The translations under genes and the position numbers were made by a program. A stretch of 61,229 nt of DNA from assembly GCA_011051875.1 (NCBI GenBank), contig DRKI01000205.1, positions 1-61,229 of the forward strand. Reading direction: 5' to 3'. The stretch comes from Desulfobulbus sp. (GTDB taxonomy: Bacteria; Desulfobacterota; Desulfobulbia; Desulfobulbales; Desulfobulbaceae). Positions 26,337-34,221 of this stretch are shown piece after piece. Every line of letters begins with the position of its first letter. Within the stretch, counting starts at the first letter, position 1. The notes beneath the pieces are model-generated. The model was not told where the DNA came from, did no database searches, and was given only the letters and a program-made list of their open reading frames with translations.

Positions 26337-28175
26337 TCATTCCACCACGAGCTGGTCGTCCCTGAACCTGCCCTCGATGATCCGGCCATCGGGATAGGTG
26401 ATCGTTCCCTTGCCGTTGCGGCGCCCTTTCCGGAAACCGCCCTCGTAGATCGTGCCGTCGGGCGAGATCAGGGTGCCGTATCCGTCGGGCAGATCATCGG
26501 CAAAGGAACCCACGTATTTCTTGCCGTCATGATAGAGCAGCTTGCCCAGGCCGGAGAAGAGCCCCTGCCTGAACTCGCCCTCGTAGCGGGAGCCGTCAGG
26601 AAAGATGTAGGTGCCCTCGCCGTCGAACCGGTTGTTCCTGAAACTTCCCTCGTAACGGGAACCGTCGGGATAGGTGTAGGTGCCATGCCCCTCCCTGCGG
26701 CCATCCACGAAATCGCCGACATACTTCCTGCCGTCGGCAAAGATGCAGGTGCCGCGACCGTTCAGCCTCCCCTTGCTGAACGTCCCTTCACAGCGGTCCC
26801 CGTTCTCCATGACCAGCGTGCCCCGGCCATCCTCGAGCCCGTTGCGGAACTCCCCGGAATAGTTGCCACGGCCGGGAATCTGCACCGTGGCCCGGCCGCT
26901 GTACCGCTGCCTGGCCGTGGCGTCGGTATAGAGAACGCCCCCGACCAGGACGGGACCGGAGGCATCCGTCCCGCCGGCTTTGCCGGTGCTCTGCCTGCGG
27001 CGGATGGCCACCATGGCATCCTGCTCCACCAACTCGGTGGCAGCGACCTCCTGGCCCGGTTTTCCGCCGGCAGCCGGCGGCTTTGTATCTGCAGGCGGTT
27101 CTGCCGGGGCCGGGCTCGCGGCCGCTGCCGCCCCTCCCTCTGCGGCCGGCGGCGCGGGATTCTCCCCGGCCGGCGGCGGAAGGACCGGCTTGCCGCCTGC
27201 GAACTTCCCCGTAAAGACCGTGCCGTCCGCCCTGGTCAGCTTGCCCGTGCCTGCGGGGACGCCATCGACGAATTCCCCCTCGTAGCGGGAGCCGTCTGCC
27301 CGGGTCAGCTTGCCCTGGCCGTTCTCCTTGCCGGCCTGCCACTGTCCCTCGTATCGGCTGCCGTCGGGATACTTCATCACCCCACTGCCCTCGGGCTGAC
27401 CATTGACAAAACTGCCCGTGTAGGTGCGGCCGTCGGGCCAGCGCATGGTCCCCGTGCCGGTGATGGCACCGTTCTTGAAAGTACCGGTGTAGACCTGGCC
27501 GTCCGCGTAGACCAGGGTACCCTGGCCATGGTAGAGATCGTCGTGGAAGTCGCCCTCGTACCGGCTGCCGTCGGGCATCTCGAGTACGCCGTGTCCCTCG
27601 CGTTTGTCACCGCGGAACCCCCCGGTGTAGACCGTACCGTCGAGATAGCGGCGGACCCCCTCGCCGTCCGGCCTGCCGTTGACAAACCTGCCCTCGAAGG
27701 TGGAGCCGTCGGAATAGGTCAGCCTGCCCTGGCCGTCGATGACACCGTTGCGGAAATCACCGATATACTCGCGGCCATCCGGATAAAAGAGACTGCCGCG
27801 GCCGTTGAAGCGGCCCAGGTCGAACTCGCCGGAATACTGCATGCCGTCGGGGGTGGTCAGGACTCCCCTGCCGTTGATGATACCGTTCTTGAATGTACCC
27901 ACGTACTTGCGGCCGTCCGGGCTGACCAGCTCGCCCTGGCCGTTGAACCGGCCGCGGACGAACTGACCGCTGTAACGGGTACCGTCCGGGTAGACCAGGA
28001 TCCCGTTGCCCCAGAGAAAACCGTTTTTGAACTCACCCTCGTAGACGCGGCCGTCCGCGCTCTTCAGCCGGCCCCGGCCGTCGCGGCAGTTTCCTTCAAG
28101 GCACGCCGCCCGGACACTGACCGGGATCAGAATGCATGCCGCCACCACGCCGAGCCACCCCACTGCATTTTTCAC
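26337..28175 (-). CDS. Exported MORN-repeat protein
   Basis: After a signal peptide (VGWLGVVAACILIPVSVRA) the 612-residue protein is nearly all MORN repeats of about 23 residues (YxGxFxxGxxxGxGxxxxxDG). There are about 12 in a first block and 8 in a second, split by a Pro/Ala-rich linker of ~90 residues. MORN repeats form extended beta-hairpin arrays that bind proteins or lipids. The start is taken as GTG 28175 behind AGGTGG; GTG 28187 is also possible. The cellular role is not evident; the downstream partner is the DUF4177 protein. Confidence 0.88.
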   Translation of the reverse strand: MKNAVGWLGVVAACILIPVSVRAACLEGNCRDGRGRLKSADGRVYEGEFKNGFLWGNGILVYPDGTRYSGQFVRGRFNGQGELVSPDGRKYVGTFKNGIINGRGVLTTPDGMQYSGEFDLGRFNGRGSLFYPDGREYIGDFRNGVIDGQGRLTYSDGSTFEGRFVNGRPDGEGVRRYLDGTVYTGGFRGDKREGHGVLEMPDGSRYEGDFHDDLYHGQGTLVYADGQVYTGTFKNGAITGTGTMRWPDGRTYTGSFVNGQPEGSGVMKYPDGSRYEGQWQAGKENGQGKLTRADGSRYEGEFVDGVPAGTGKLTRADGTVFTGKFAGGKPVLPPPAGENPAPPAAEGGAAAAASPAPAEPPADTKPPAAGGKPGQEVAATELVEQDAMVAIRRRQSTGKAGGTDASGPVLVGGVLYTDATARQRYSGRATVQIPGRGNYSGEFRNGLEDGRGTLVMENGDRCEGTFSKGRLNGRGTCIFADGRKYVGDFVDGRREGHGTYTYPDGSRYEGSFRNNRFDGEGTYIFPDGSRYEGEFRQGLFSGLGKLLYHDGKKYVGSFADDLPDGYGTLISPDGTIYEGGFRKGRRNGKGTITYPDGRIIEGRFRDDQLVVE

Positions 28176-28321
28176 CAAGACTACCACCTGTCACTGTTGA
28201 TACGTCCATTCAATGTCCGGGCCCGGGCCGTGCAGCGGCAGGACCCCTGCCCGGAGCCCTCACCCCCCCTGCCGGCGCCGCTGCGCCCGGCATGCCGAAC
28301 CATGGCTGATCCAGGTCATGG

Positions 28322-29581
28322 TCAGCCGACACGTTCACTGTAGATTCTGCGGACCTCGTCGGCAACGATCTGCAGCCCCTCCTGGACATCATTCTCGTCC
28401 TGGGAATAGGTAATGCGGATGCACTCCTGCATATGGGGCCAGCCCGGGGCGAGGCCGGGAAAAAAGTAGTCGCCGGAAACCACAAGGACCCGGCGCGCCT
28501 TGAGGCGGTTGTAGAGTTCCCGGCTCGACACCGGCAGTCCCTCAAACCAGAGCCAGAGGAACATGGCGCCCTCGGGCACATGCACCCGGTAGGGCAGGCC
28601 GGCGAAATAGTTCTCGATCCCGGCCATGGCCAGTTCCATCTTGCGGTGATAGAAGGGCCTGATCACCTCCCGGCTCAACCGGAGGATCTCGCCGGACCGG
28701 ATGAGATCCGTGGTCAGCATGGCGCCGAAACTGCCGGGCGCCAGGTTGAGGATGGCATTGATGCCGGACAGAATCCTGATCACCTCGGGCCTGGCAATGA
28801 CAATACCGGTGCGGACCGCGGGCAGCCCGAACTTGGAAAGACTCATGCAGACGATGAGATCCTCGTTCCAGACCGGAGTGGCGTGGGTATAGATGATCCC
28901 GGGAAAGGGCACGCCATAGGCATTGTCGATGATGAGCGGAATGCCGTGTTCAGCGGCCAGCCCGGCCAGCCGGCCGATCTCGTCGTCAGTGAGCACGTTG
29001 CCGGTCGGGTTGGTGGGCCGGGATACGCAGATGGCCGCGATATCGTCGCCCACCTCGAGCCGGTCGAAATCCACATGGTACTTGAAGAAATGATCGCCCA
29101 CAAGTTCAATCCGGGGCCTGCAGGTGACAAAGAGATCGTCACACAGGCCGAGATCGGTGTATCCGATATACTCCGGCGCCAGCGGCAGCAGGACCTTCCG
29201 GCAGGAACCGTCCCCGAACTCTCCGGCCAGCATGTTGAAGAGGAGGAAGAAGGATCCCTGGCTGCCATTGGTGAGACAGATGTTTTCGGGCCCCAGGGGC
29301 CAGCCATATTCACGCTGCAGAAGCCCGGCCAGGGCCTCCAGGAATTCGCCGTTGCCCGGCGGCGGATCATAGATGCCGATAAGCTGCCGGAAACGGCCCG
29401 GGTCATCGGCGATGCGGCGCAGGCGGTTACGCAGGACCTCCTGCACCTCGGGCACATGGGCGGGATTGCCGCCACCCATCATGATCATGCCGCCCCCGGC
29501 CAGGGCATTGCCCAGGTCATCCATGAGGGAAAGGATCCCTGCCCCGGAGGAGAAACGTTTGCCAAATCTGGAGAGCTCCAT
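28322..29581 (-). CDS. avtA: Valine-pyruvate aminotransferase
   Basis: This PLP enzyme of fold type I transfers the amino group between valine or alanine and pyruvate/2-oxoisovalerate. The protein (419 aa from ATG 29581, behind AGGAAACC) follows the E. coli AvtA pattern throughout: FGKRFSSGAGI, GGGNPAHVPE, LTNGSQGSFFLLFN, PLAPEYIGY, SRPTNPTGNV, the PLP lysine in SLSKFGLP, and PEGAMFLWLWF. It is monocistronic here. Confidence 0.92.
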   Translation of the reverse strand: MELSRFGKRFSSGAGILSLMDDLGNALAGGGMIMMGGGNPAHVPEVQEVLRNRLRRIADDPGRFRQLIGIYDPPPGNGEFLEALAGLLQREYGWPLGPENICLTNGSQGSFFLLFNMLAGEFGDGSCRKVLLPLAPEYIGYTDLGLCDDLFVTCRPRIELVGDHFFKYHVDFDRLEVGDDIAAICVSRPTNPTGNVLTDDEIGRLAGLAAEHGIPLIIDNAYGVPFPGIIYTHATPVWNEDLIVCMSLSKFGLPAVRTGIVIARPEVIRILSGINAILNLAPGSFGAMLTTDLIRSGEILRLSREVIRPFYHRKMELAMAGIENYFAGLPYRVHVPEGAMFLWLWFEGLPVSSRELYNRLKARRVLVVSGDYFFPGLAPGWPHMQECIRITYSQDENDVQEGLQIVADEVRRIYSERVG

Positions 29582-30011
29582 GGTTTCCTGTCCCGATAGT
29601 TGTTCAACGACCGCGGTTCCGTCCGTCCCGGCCGGCCGCCGGTCCGCCACAGGGGCCGGTACTGCCCGGCCACCGGGTTCCGTACCCATCTAACCTACCA
29701 CAGCCGGGAGGAAAAACGCAAAACAAACAAGCGGAAGTATGCCGGCAGAACCCACGGGAAAAAACGCGGACAGAGGCACCACAACAGGGGACCGTCAGCC
29801 CTGGCGGAGAAAGGGAATCCATGCAACCGCCACTGCCGCAAACCGTTGTCCTGCAGGGGATGACGATAAATTCCACCCAAATTCAAGGCCTTCAATGTGG
29901 CAGTTGATGCCGGGTGTATTTTTCCTTGTTTTTCATCAGTCCGCTGTGATTGGATTGAAAAGAGGCAGGCAACCCATCAATCACCATTCCACGACAACGG
30001 AGCAGAAGCTG
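29582..30011. other. Divergent gap between avtA and the heme-sensor gene
   Basis: No convincing gene is seen. The right part (29900-30000) is AT-rich and presumably carries the promoter of the 30012 gene, with GGAG 8 bp before its ATG. Frames running through the gap lack ribosome sites and family motifs. Confidence 0.4.
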
Positions 30012-30890
30012 ATGAGCATACGAGTTCGATTCATGATCCTGATCGGTGTCCTCAGCCTGCTGGCCATACTCGGTATCTCCGTGGCCAGCTACAAGTTCAG
30101 CATCAACAACGCCATGAACGAGGCCAGGGACAAGGGCAAGCTGGTCTTCAACTTCCTCGAGTCAGCCCGCCTCCACTTCAAGAAGGTCCAGCGGCCCAGG
30201 ATCCTGGAACTGGCCGGACCCGGCCAGCGTGTACCGGTGGAACTGAAATCCGGTTTTGCCCTGACCCGGGGCGTCTGGGCGGAATTCGAGAAAAAGGTAC
30301 CCGACTATGCCTTCAGGCAGGCCACCCCCAGCCCCCTGAACCCGGCCAACAAGGCAGACGATGACGACATGAAGATCATCGACATCTTCCGCAACGATCC
30401 TGAGATCACGTCCACAGAGGGCATGATCAGCAGGAAAGGCGATCCCTACTACTATTTCGCCCACCCGATCCATGTGGGGGAGAGCTGCCTGCGCTGCCAT
30501 GGCGACCCGGCCAATGCTCCGGAATGGCAAAAAAAACAGTACGGCACCGATCAGGGCTACAACTGGAAGGCCGGTGAGGTTGCCTCGGCCTACGTGGTCT
30601 ATGTACCCCTGAAGAAGGCCCTGGAGCAGGCAAAAAAATCCGCGGTGGACCTGGTCCTCATCGGTGTCGTCTGCATCCTGGCCTTCATGCTCGTGATCTG
30701 GTTTTTCTTCAGCCGCTACATCATCACCCCGGTCACCATGCTGGAAAAACGGGCCACCGAGATCAGCCTGGGCAAGAACCTCGGCGAACCTATCCGGACG
30801 CCCTCCCGGGACGAGATCGGCTCCCTGGCCCGGTCCGTGGACCGGCTGCGGATCAGTGTCGAAAAGCTGCTGCAGCGGCTCAGGGGATAG
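30012..30890 (+). CDS. Tll0287-like heme-domain (DUF3365) HAMP membrane protein
   Basis: The 292-residue protein has an N-terminal membrane helix and a periplasmic domain of ~180 residues. That domain has the DUF3365/Tll0287-like signatures FRQATPSPLNPAN and YFAHPIHVGESCLRCHGDP (one CxxCH heme site near residue 160). A second helix (ILAFMLVIWFFF) and a HAMP segment (ITPVTMLEKRATEI, SRDEIGSLARSVDRL) follow. There is no kinase, GGDEF or methyl-accepting output. It may be a redox sensor that acts through another protein. The start has GGAG 8 bp upstream. Confidence 0.88.
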   Translation: MSIRVRFMILIGVLSLLAILGISVASYKFSINNAMNEARDKGKLVFNFLESARLHFKKVQRPRILELAGPGQRVPVELKSGFALTRGVWAEFEKKVPDYAFRQATPSPLNPANKADDDDMKIIDIFRNDPEITSTEGMISRKGDPYYYFAHPIHVGESCLRCHGDPANAPEWQKKQYGTDQGYNWKAGEVASAYVVYVPLKKALEQAKKSAVDLVLIGVVCILAFMLVIWFFFSRYIITPVTMLEKRATEISLGKNLGEPIRTPSRDEIGSLARSVDRLRISVEKLLQRLRG

Positions 30891-30942
30891 CCTGTCTCCA
30901 TGTCCGGGCGTGGCGCCGGCCACCGCCCGCATCCCCGGCACG

Positions 30943-30994
30943 ACGGGCAGGGCGGAAAGGCCCTGCCCGTGCCCGGACCAGCCTGTTTTTTTCA
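30943..30994 (+). terminator. Hairpin with downstream T run after the heme-sensor gene
   Basis: ACGGGCAGGGC and GCCCTGCCCGT form a perfect 11-bp stem with loop GGAAAG. A run of seven T follows about 16 bases later. The gap between stem and T run is longer than ideal, so efficiency is uncertain. Confidence 0.45.
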
Positions 30995-31021
30995 AACAAA
31001 AATCTTCCAATCCCGGGCCGG

Positions 31022-31774
31022 TTGTGGCAAATTATAAAAAGAAACAGCACCCCAGTTCACCAACGCCATCGGGTACCCGTCTTGTCTTCCCTGGAATCCA
31101 CATTTGCCAAGATAGAGGATGGAAAGGCCGTCCGCGTCGCCCTGCCGCTCAAGGATGAGATCGAAAAACAGCGAATAAGCTGTGTCTACCGGGCCGAAGA
31201 GCCGCCCCGTTTTTCCCTGCTTTTCACGCCGGGCAGTCTCCCGGTGGCCAGGATCGATCTGCACCGCAAGTGCATGGTCCTGATCGATATCGCCGGCCGC
31301 AACGTCTCCCTGGCAGCCGACATCGAGGAGATTCCGGATCATGACACCCTGCGCCTCATCGGCCGTGACGTGATCAGCCACCAGCAGATGCGGGAATACT
31401 TCCGTGTGGACGTGAACACGCCCATCGTCGCTGCGCCCCTGCTGCCCCCGGACGACGACAACGAAAAGGGAACATGGCGCCTCACCGGCGAGACCATCGA
31501 CGTCAGTGGTTCCGGGCTGCTGGCCGCGTTTCCGGAACCCCTGGAAAAGAACCGGCAGGTCCGGGTCGACCTGGTCCTGCCCACCGGTGACGGCCAGGTG
31601 GTGCAGATGGTGGGGCATGTGGTGCGGACCAGGAAGATCCGTTCCAACCGCTACCATGTCGGCCTGCACTTTGACCTGATCGATCCCGAAACCCGGGACA
31701 AGATCATGGCCTGCTGTTTCGACATCCAGCGCCGTCACCTCCGCCTCAAGGTCCAGGTCAAGGACAGGCTCTAA
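31022..31774 (+). CDS. PilZ-domain protein with YcgR-like N-terminal part
   Basis: The C-terminal half is a PilZ c-di-GMP-binding domain: an arginine motif (REYFRVDV) near residue 122 and DVSGSGLLAAF, a close match to the D/NxSxxG motif, then GHVVRTRKIRSNRYHVGLHFD. The N-terminal ~110 residues resemble the beta-barrel partner of YcgR. The start is uncertain: TTG 31022 or TTG 31082. It probably couples c-di-GMP to motility or envelope functions. Diguanylate cyclases occur elsewhere in the window (49386). Confidence 0.85.
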   Translation: MWQIIKRNSTPVHQRHRVPVLSSLESTFAKIEDGKAVRVALPLKDEIEKQRISCVYRAEEPPRFSLLFTPGSLPVARIDLHRKCMVLIDIAGRNVSLAADIEEIPDHDTLRLIGRDVISHQQMREYFRVDVNTPIVAAPLLPPDDDNEKGTWRLTGETIDVSGSGLLAAFPEPLEKNRQVRVDLVLPTGDGQVVQMVGHVVRTRKIRSNRYHVGLHFDLIDPETRDKIMACCFDIQRRHLRLKVQVKDRL

Positions 31775-32973
31775 CCCGAAGGCGCATCTTCCCTTCCGCC
31801 CATCTCCCCGGCTCCGTCCTCCCCGGGTTTCCTGATATCCACCCCCGCTTCCCTGAGCAGCATGGTGGCCGTTCCGCCGTGTTCCTCCGGTACCACCACC
31901 TCGTCCGGTTTCAGGGAGAGCAGCCAGTTGCCCACAAGCAGCCCCCGTTTCTTCTCCGCCCCCACGTGGGGATTTTCCACGAACTCCCGTTTCAGGACCC
32001 GGCCCGCCCTGGTGTCAACGGTCTCGACCAGGAACCAGGGCGCCTTGACAAAGTGACGGGACAGGCGGCCTTCCGGCCTGGTTACCGGGATCAGCCGGCG
32101 GATGATATGGTCCGAGCTGTAGTGGGGCCGGATCCGGGCCATGACCACCAGGGGGAACTTCCTGGGGATCAGTTCCTCGAGCCGGTCGGCCACGTGATCG
32201 GCGATCTTGTGAGACGGGGTGTGCATGACCACGTCCATGTCGATGATGAACCTGCCGCCGGCTGTCCGGCTCAGGCACTGCTTGACACGGCTGATGCGGG
32301 GATGGCTCTCAACCATGCGGATGATCTCCCGCTCCGTCTCCCGGTCGATGGAGGCGTCGAGCAGATCCTTGAGTGCCGCCATCAGCAGCGCCACCCCGGC
32401 CCGGAACACGAACAGGGAAACCACAGCAGCGGCCCAGCGATCAACGGCATAACCGAAACGGGTGGCGACCAGGCCGACCAGGACGACACCGGTGGACAGG
32501 GCATCGGCCAGGTAGTCCCGGGCATCGGCCTGCAGAGCCGGTGAATTGAGACGCCGGCCTGCGCCGAGCTGGTAGAATCCGAAGGCGAGCGCCACCAGGA
32601 GGGAAACCAGGGTCACGGGCAGGGCGATGGTCACATCGGGCAGCCGTTCGGTGCCGAAGATCGCCTGGCGGCCGATCTCGTAAGCGGCAACGATGACCGC
32701 CACCGATGTCACCAGGGTGGCCACCGTTTCCGCCTTGTAGAGGCCATAGGGAAATGACGGGTGCTCACGGCCGGCGACCCAGAGACCGACATAGGTGGCC
32801 ATGGATGCCAGGACATCGGTCCCGGAGTGAATGGCATCGCCGAGCAGGGCTGTGGAGCCGGAGATCACCCCCGCGACCCCCTTGCCAAGGGCAAGGCAGA
32901 GATTAAGCAGGATGGAGAATGCGGCCCGGCGTCGTGCGGAACGAAAGTTTTCCCGTGATGTGTCAGAGGGCAT
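31771..32973 (-). CDS. Cation diffusion facilitator with NifX-like C-terminal domain
   Basis: The N-terminal ~200 residues are a CDF metal/proton antiporter, with LLGDAIHSGTDVLAS (HxxxD metal site) in helix II and DARDYLADALSTG (DxxxD) in helix V. A cytoplasmic CDF domain follows. The last ~110 residues (GRLSRHFVKAPWFLVETVD, a Glu-rich tail) resemble the dinitrogenase cofactor-binding NifX/NifB family. 400 residues from ATG 32973. It exports divalent metal ions; the tail may sense or bind a metal cluster. Its stop overlaps the convergent PilZ gene by 4 bp. Confidence 0.88.
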   Translation of the reverse strand: MPSDTSRENFRSARRRAAFSILLNLCLALGKGVAGVISGSTALLGDAIHSGTDVLASMATYVGLWVAGREHPSFPYGLYKAETVATLVTSVAVIVAAYEIGRQAIFGTERLPDVTIALPVTLVSLLVALAFGFYQLGAGRRLNSPALQADARDYLADALSTGVVLVGLVATRFGYAVDRWAAAVVSLFVFRAGVALLMAALKDLLDASIDRETEREIIRMVESHPRISRVKQCLSRTAGGRFIIDMDVVMHTPSHKIADHVADRLEELIPRKFPLVVMARIRPHYSSDHIIRRLIPVTRPEGRLSRHFVKAPWFLVETVDTRAGRVLKREFVENPHVGAEKKRGLLVGNWLLSLKPDEVVVPEEHGGTATMLLREAGVDIRKPGEDGAGEMGGREDAPSG

Positions 32974-33458
32974 TTCACATGGTTCCTGTCTGAATAGACT
33001 TTCATTTCCAGATGGATGCAACGCTCAATTCAGCTCCTGATCAGGCCAGCTCCTGGTCAGGCGGCAGGCAGCGGGACCGCTTCCCGTCGCAGGATATGGA
33101 TGAGGCGTTGCCGTGGTATCCACCCTGCAGCCGCGGTCAACTTCCCTGAAACCATAGTGGTCCTGCAAAAAAAAACAATAGCCGATATGCCTTTTCCCCA
33201 CACGCTCCGTCCCTGCCGGGCCCTGGAAGATGCCCCCGCGCGTGATTACGATAAAACAAAAACATAAACCGGATGATGTTCATTCTGACCGGGGATGCGG
33301 ATCTTGCGGTGCTTCACTGTGGTACGCCCGCATGGAACACCACGAGGGAAGCAGGCTCCTCACGCCCCGGGCGGTGGCGAGGGCGGTCCTGCCGGGAAGA
33401 TTTTGCCGAACATCTTGCCTGGGAACACTTTTTCCGGTATCCGGCCTTGCAAAAGTTA
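32974..33458. other. Gap upstream of the feo locus
   Basis: Open frames cross this ~490-bp region but none has a ribosome site or recognisable motif. The feoA promoter/operator lies at its right edge. CTCCTGATCAGGCCAGCTCCTGGTCAGG at 33037 includes a short direct repeat of unknown meaning. Confidence 0.35.
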
Positions 33459-33489
33459 TTGACAGTGATCATTGTTTGGTGTACCTAAA
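33459..33489 (+). promoter_or_regulatory. feoA promoter with overlapping iron-regulator site
   Basis: TTGACA (33459-33464), a 17-bp spacer and TACCTA (33482-33487) form a sigma-70-like promoter. The -10 lies inside TTTGG-TGTA-CCTAAA (33475-33489), an inverted repeat with a 4-bp spacer resembling the stronger site at 33852. A repressor bound there would block the promoter. A DtxR/IdeR-type regulator fits the pattern; Fur is an alternative. Confidence 0.6.
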
Positions 33490-33514
33490 GATCGAAATTC
33501 AGGAGGGCCATACC

Positions 33515-33823
33515 ATGACCAGGAAGCATCCGGATGTACAACTGCATTGCCACGGGGGCAGACACTGCTGCCTGCGCAAGGTCCCCTGTCCGGATGGTGC
33601 CGTGCCGCTGAGCAAGGCCTGCTGCAAGGGCCGGGTCAGGGTCTGCAGGATCAGCGGTGACCGGAAGACCTGTGCCAGGATGGCGCACCTTGGCCTTCTG
33701 CCGGGCTCCGAAGTTGAACTGATCTGCCCGGGCAAGGGAAACAGGTGCATGGTCCGGGTCAACGGCGGTACCATCAGCCTGGATCAGCCCCTTGCCGAGG
33801 GGATACTGGTCACACCGGCCTGA
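33515..33823 (+). CDS. feoA: FeoA with a Cys/His-rich N-terminal extension
   Basis: The C-terminal ~75 residues are the SH3-like FeoA domain (GRVRVCRISGDRKTCARMAHLGLLPGSEVEL...GGTISLDQPLAEGI). The first ~30 residues add HCHGGRHCCLRKVPC, a Cys/His cluster absent from typical FeoA (~75 aa), so metal binding is possible. 102 residues. The start ATG 33515 follows a strong AGGAGGG. It assists FeoB in ferrous iron uptake. Confidence 0.88.
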   Translation: MTRKHPDVQLHCHGGRHCCLRKVPCPDGAVPLSKACCKGRVRVCRISGDRKTCARMAHLGLLPGSEVELICPGKGNRCMVRVNGGTISLDQPLAEGILVTPA

Positions 33824-33851
33824 GCAGCGGGATCTCTTTTTTTACCGAATG

Positions 33852-33869
33852 TTTTAGGATACCCTAAAA
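33852..33869. promoter_or_regulatory. DtxR-like palindrome upstream of the Cys-rich protein and feoB
   Basis: TTTTAGG-ATAC-CCTAAAA has perfect 7-bp arms and lies 18 bp before the next start codon. It matches the architecture of the site overlapping the feoA promoter, so iron probably controls both parts of the locus. Confidence 0.65.
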
Positions 33870-33886
33870 AAATACCGGGCCATCCC

Positions 33887-34090
33887 ATGCAGCAGAGCAT
33901 CGTTCTCATCATCATCCTTGTCGCCGCATTCTGTATCGGCAGGCGGTTCTGGCGTTTTCTCCGGAACGGCAGGAAAAACCCGTGCGGAGGCAGCTGCTGC
34001 GGCTGCAGCGGTGCTGCCGGTTGCGACATCTCCCGTGAACAGCAGGATGACGCATCCGACCCTTCCCGTCCCCCTGGAAAACAATCCTGA
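33887..34090 (+). CDS. FeoB-associated Cys-rich membrane protein
   Basis: The 67-residue protein has one N-terminal membrane helix (IVLIIILVAAFCIG), a basic stretch, a Cys-rich segment (NPCGGSCCGCSGAAGC) and a polar tail. This matches the short family regularly found beside feoB; its role in iron transport is unknown. There is no obvious ribosome site, so initiation may depend on the transcript start near the 33852 operator. Confidence 0.8.
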   Translation: MQQSIVLIIILVAAFCIGRRFWRFLRNGRKNPCGGSCCGCSGAAGCDISREQQDDASDPSRPPGKQS

Positions 34091-34221
34091 TTTCCTGTAT
34101 GCTGACTGCCCGGATCCGGGGACGCTGCTGGTGACCGGTACCACCGCATCCCTGCACCATCGCACCGCGCAACCATTTTCGGCCACAGATCAGCCACGTA
34201 TACCGCAACCGGAGAACAACC

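Noticed and set aside
26337-28175. MORN repeats as a DNA-level tandem repeat
   Set aside because: The repetition is at protein level with divergent codons; no expanded identical DNA units are visible.
25740-28343. 867-codon frame on the plus strand opposite the MORN and DUF4177 genes
   Set aside because: It mirrors the repeat periodicity of the MORN gene; the minus-strand frame has the signal peptide and clear MORN consensus.
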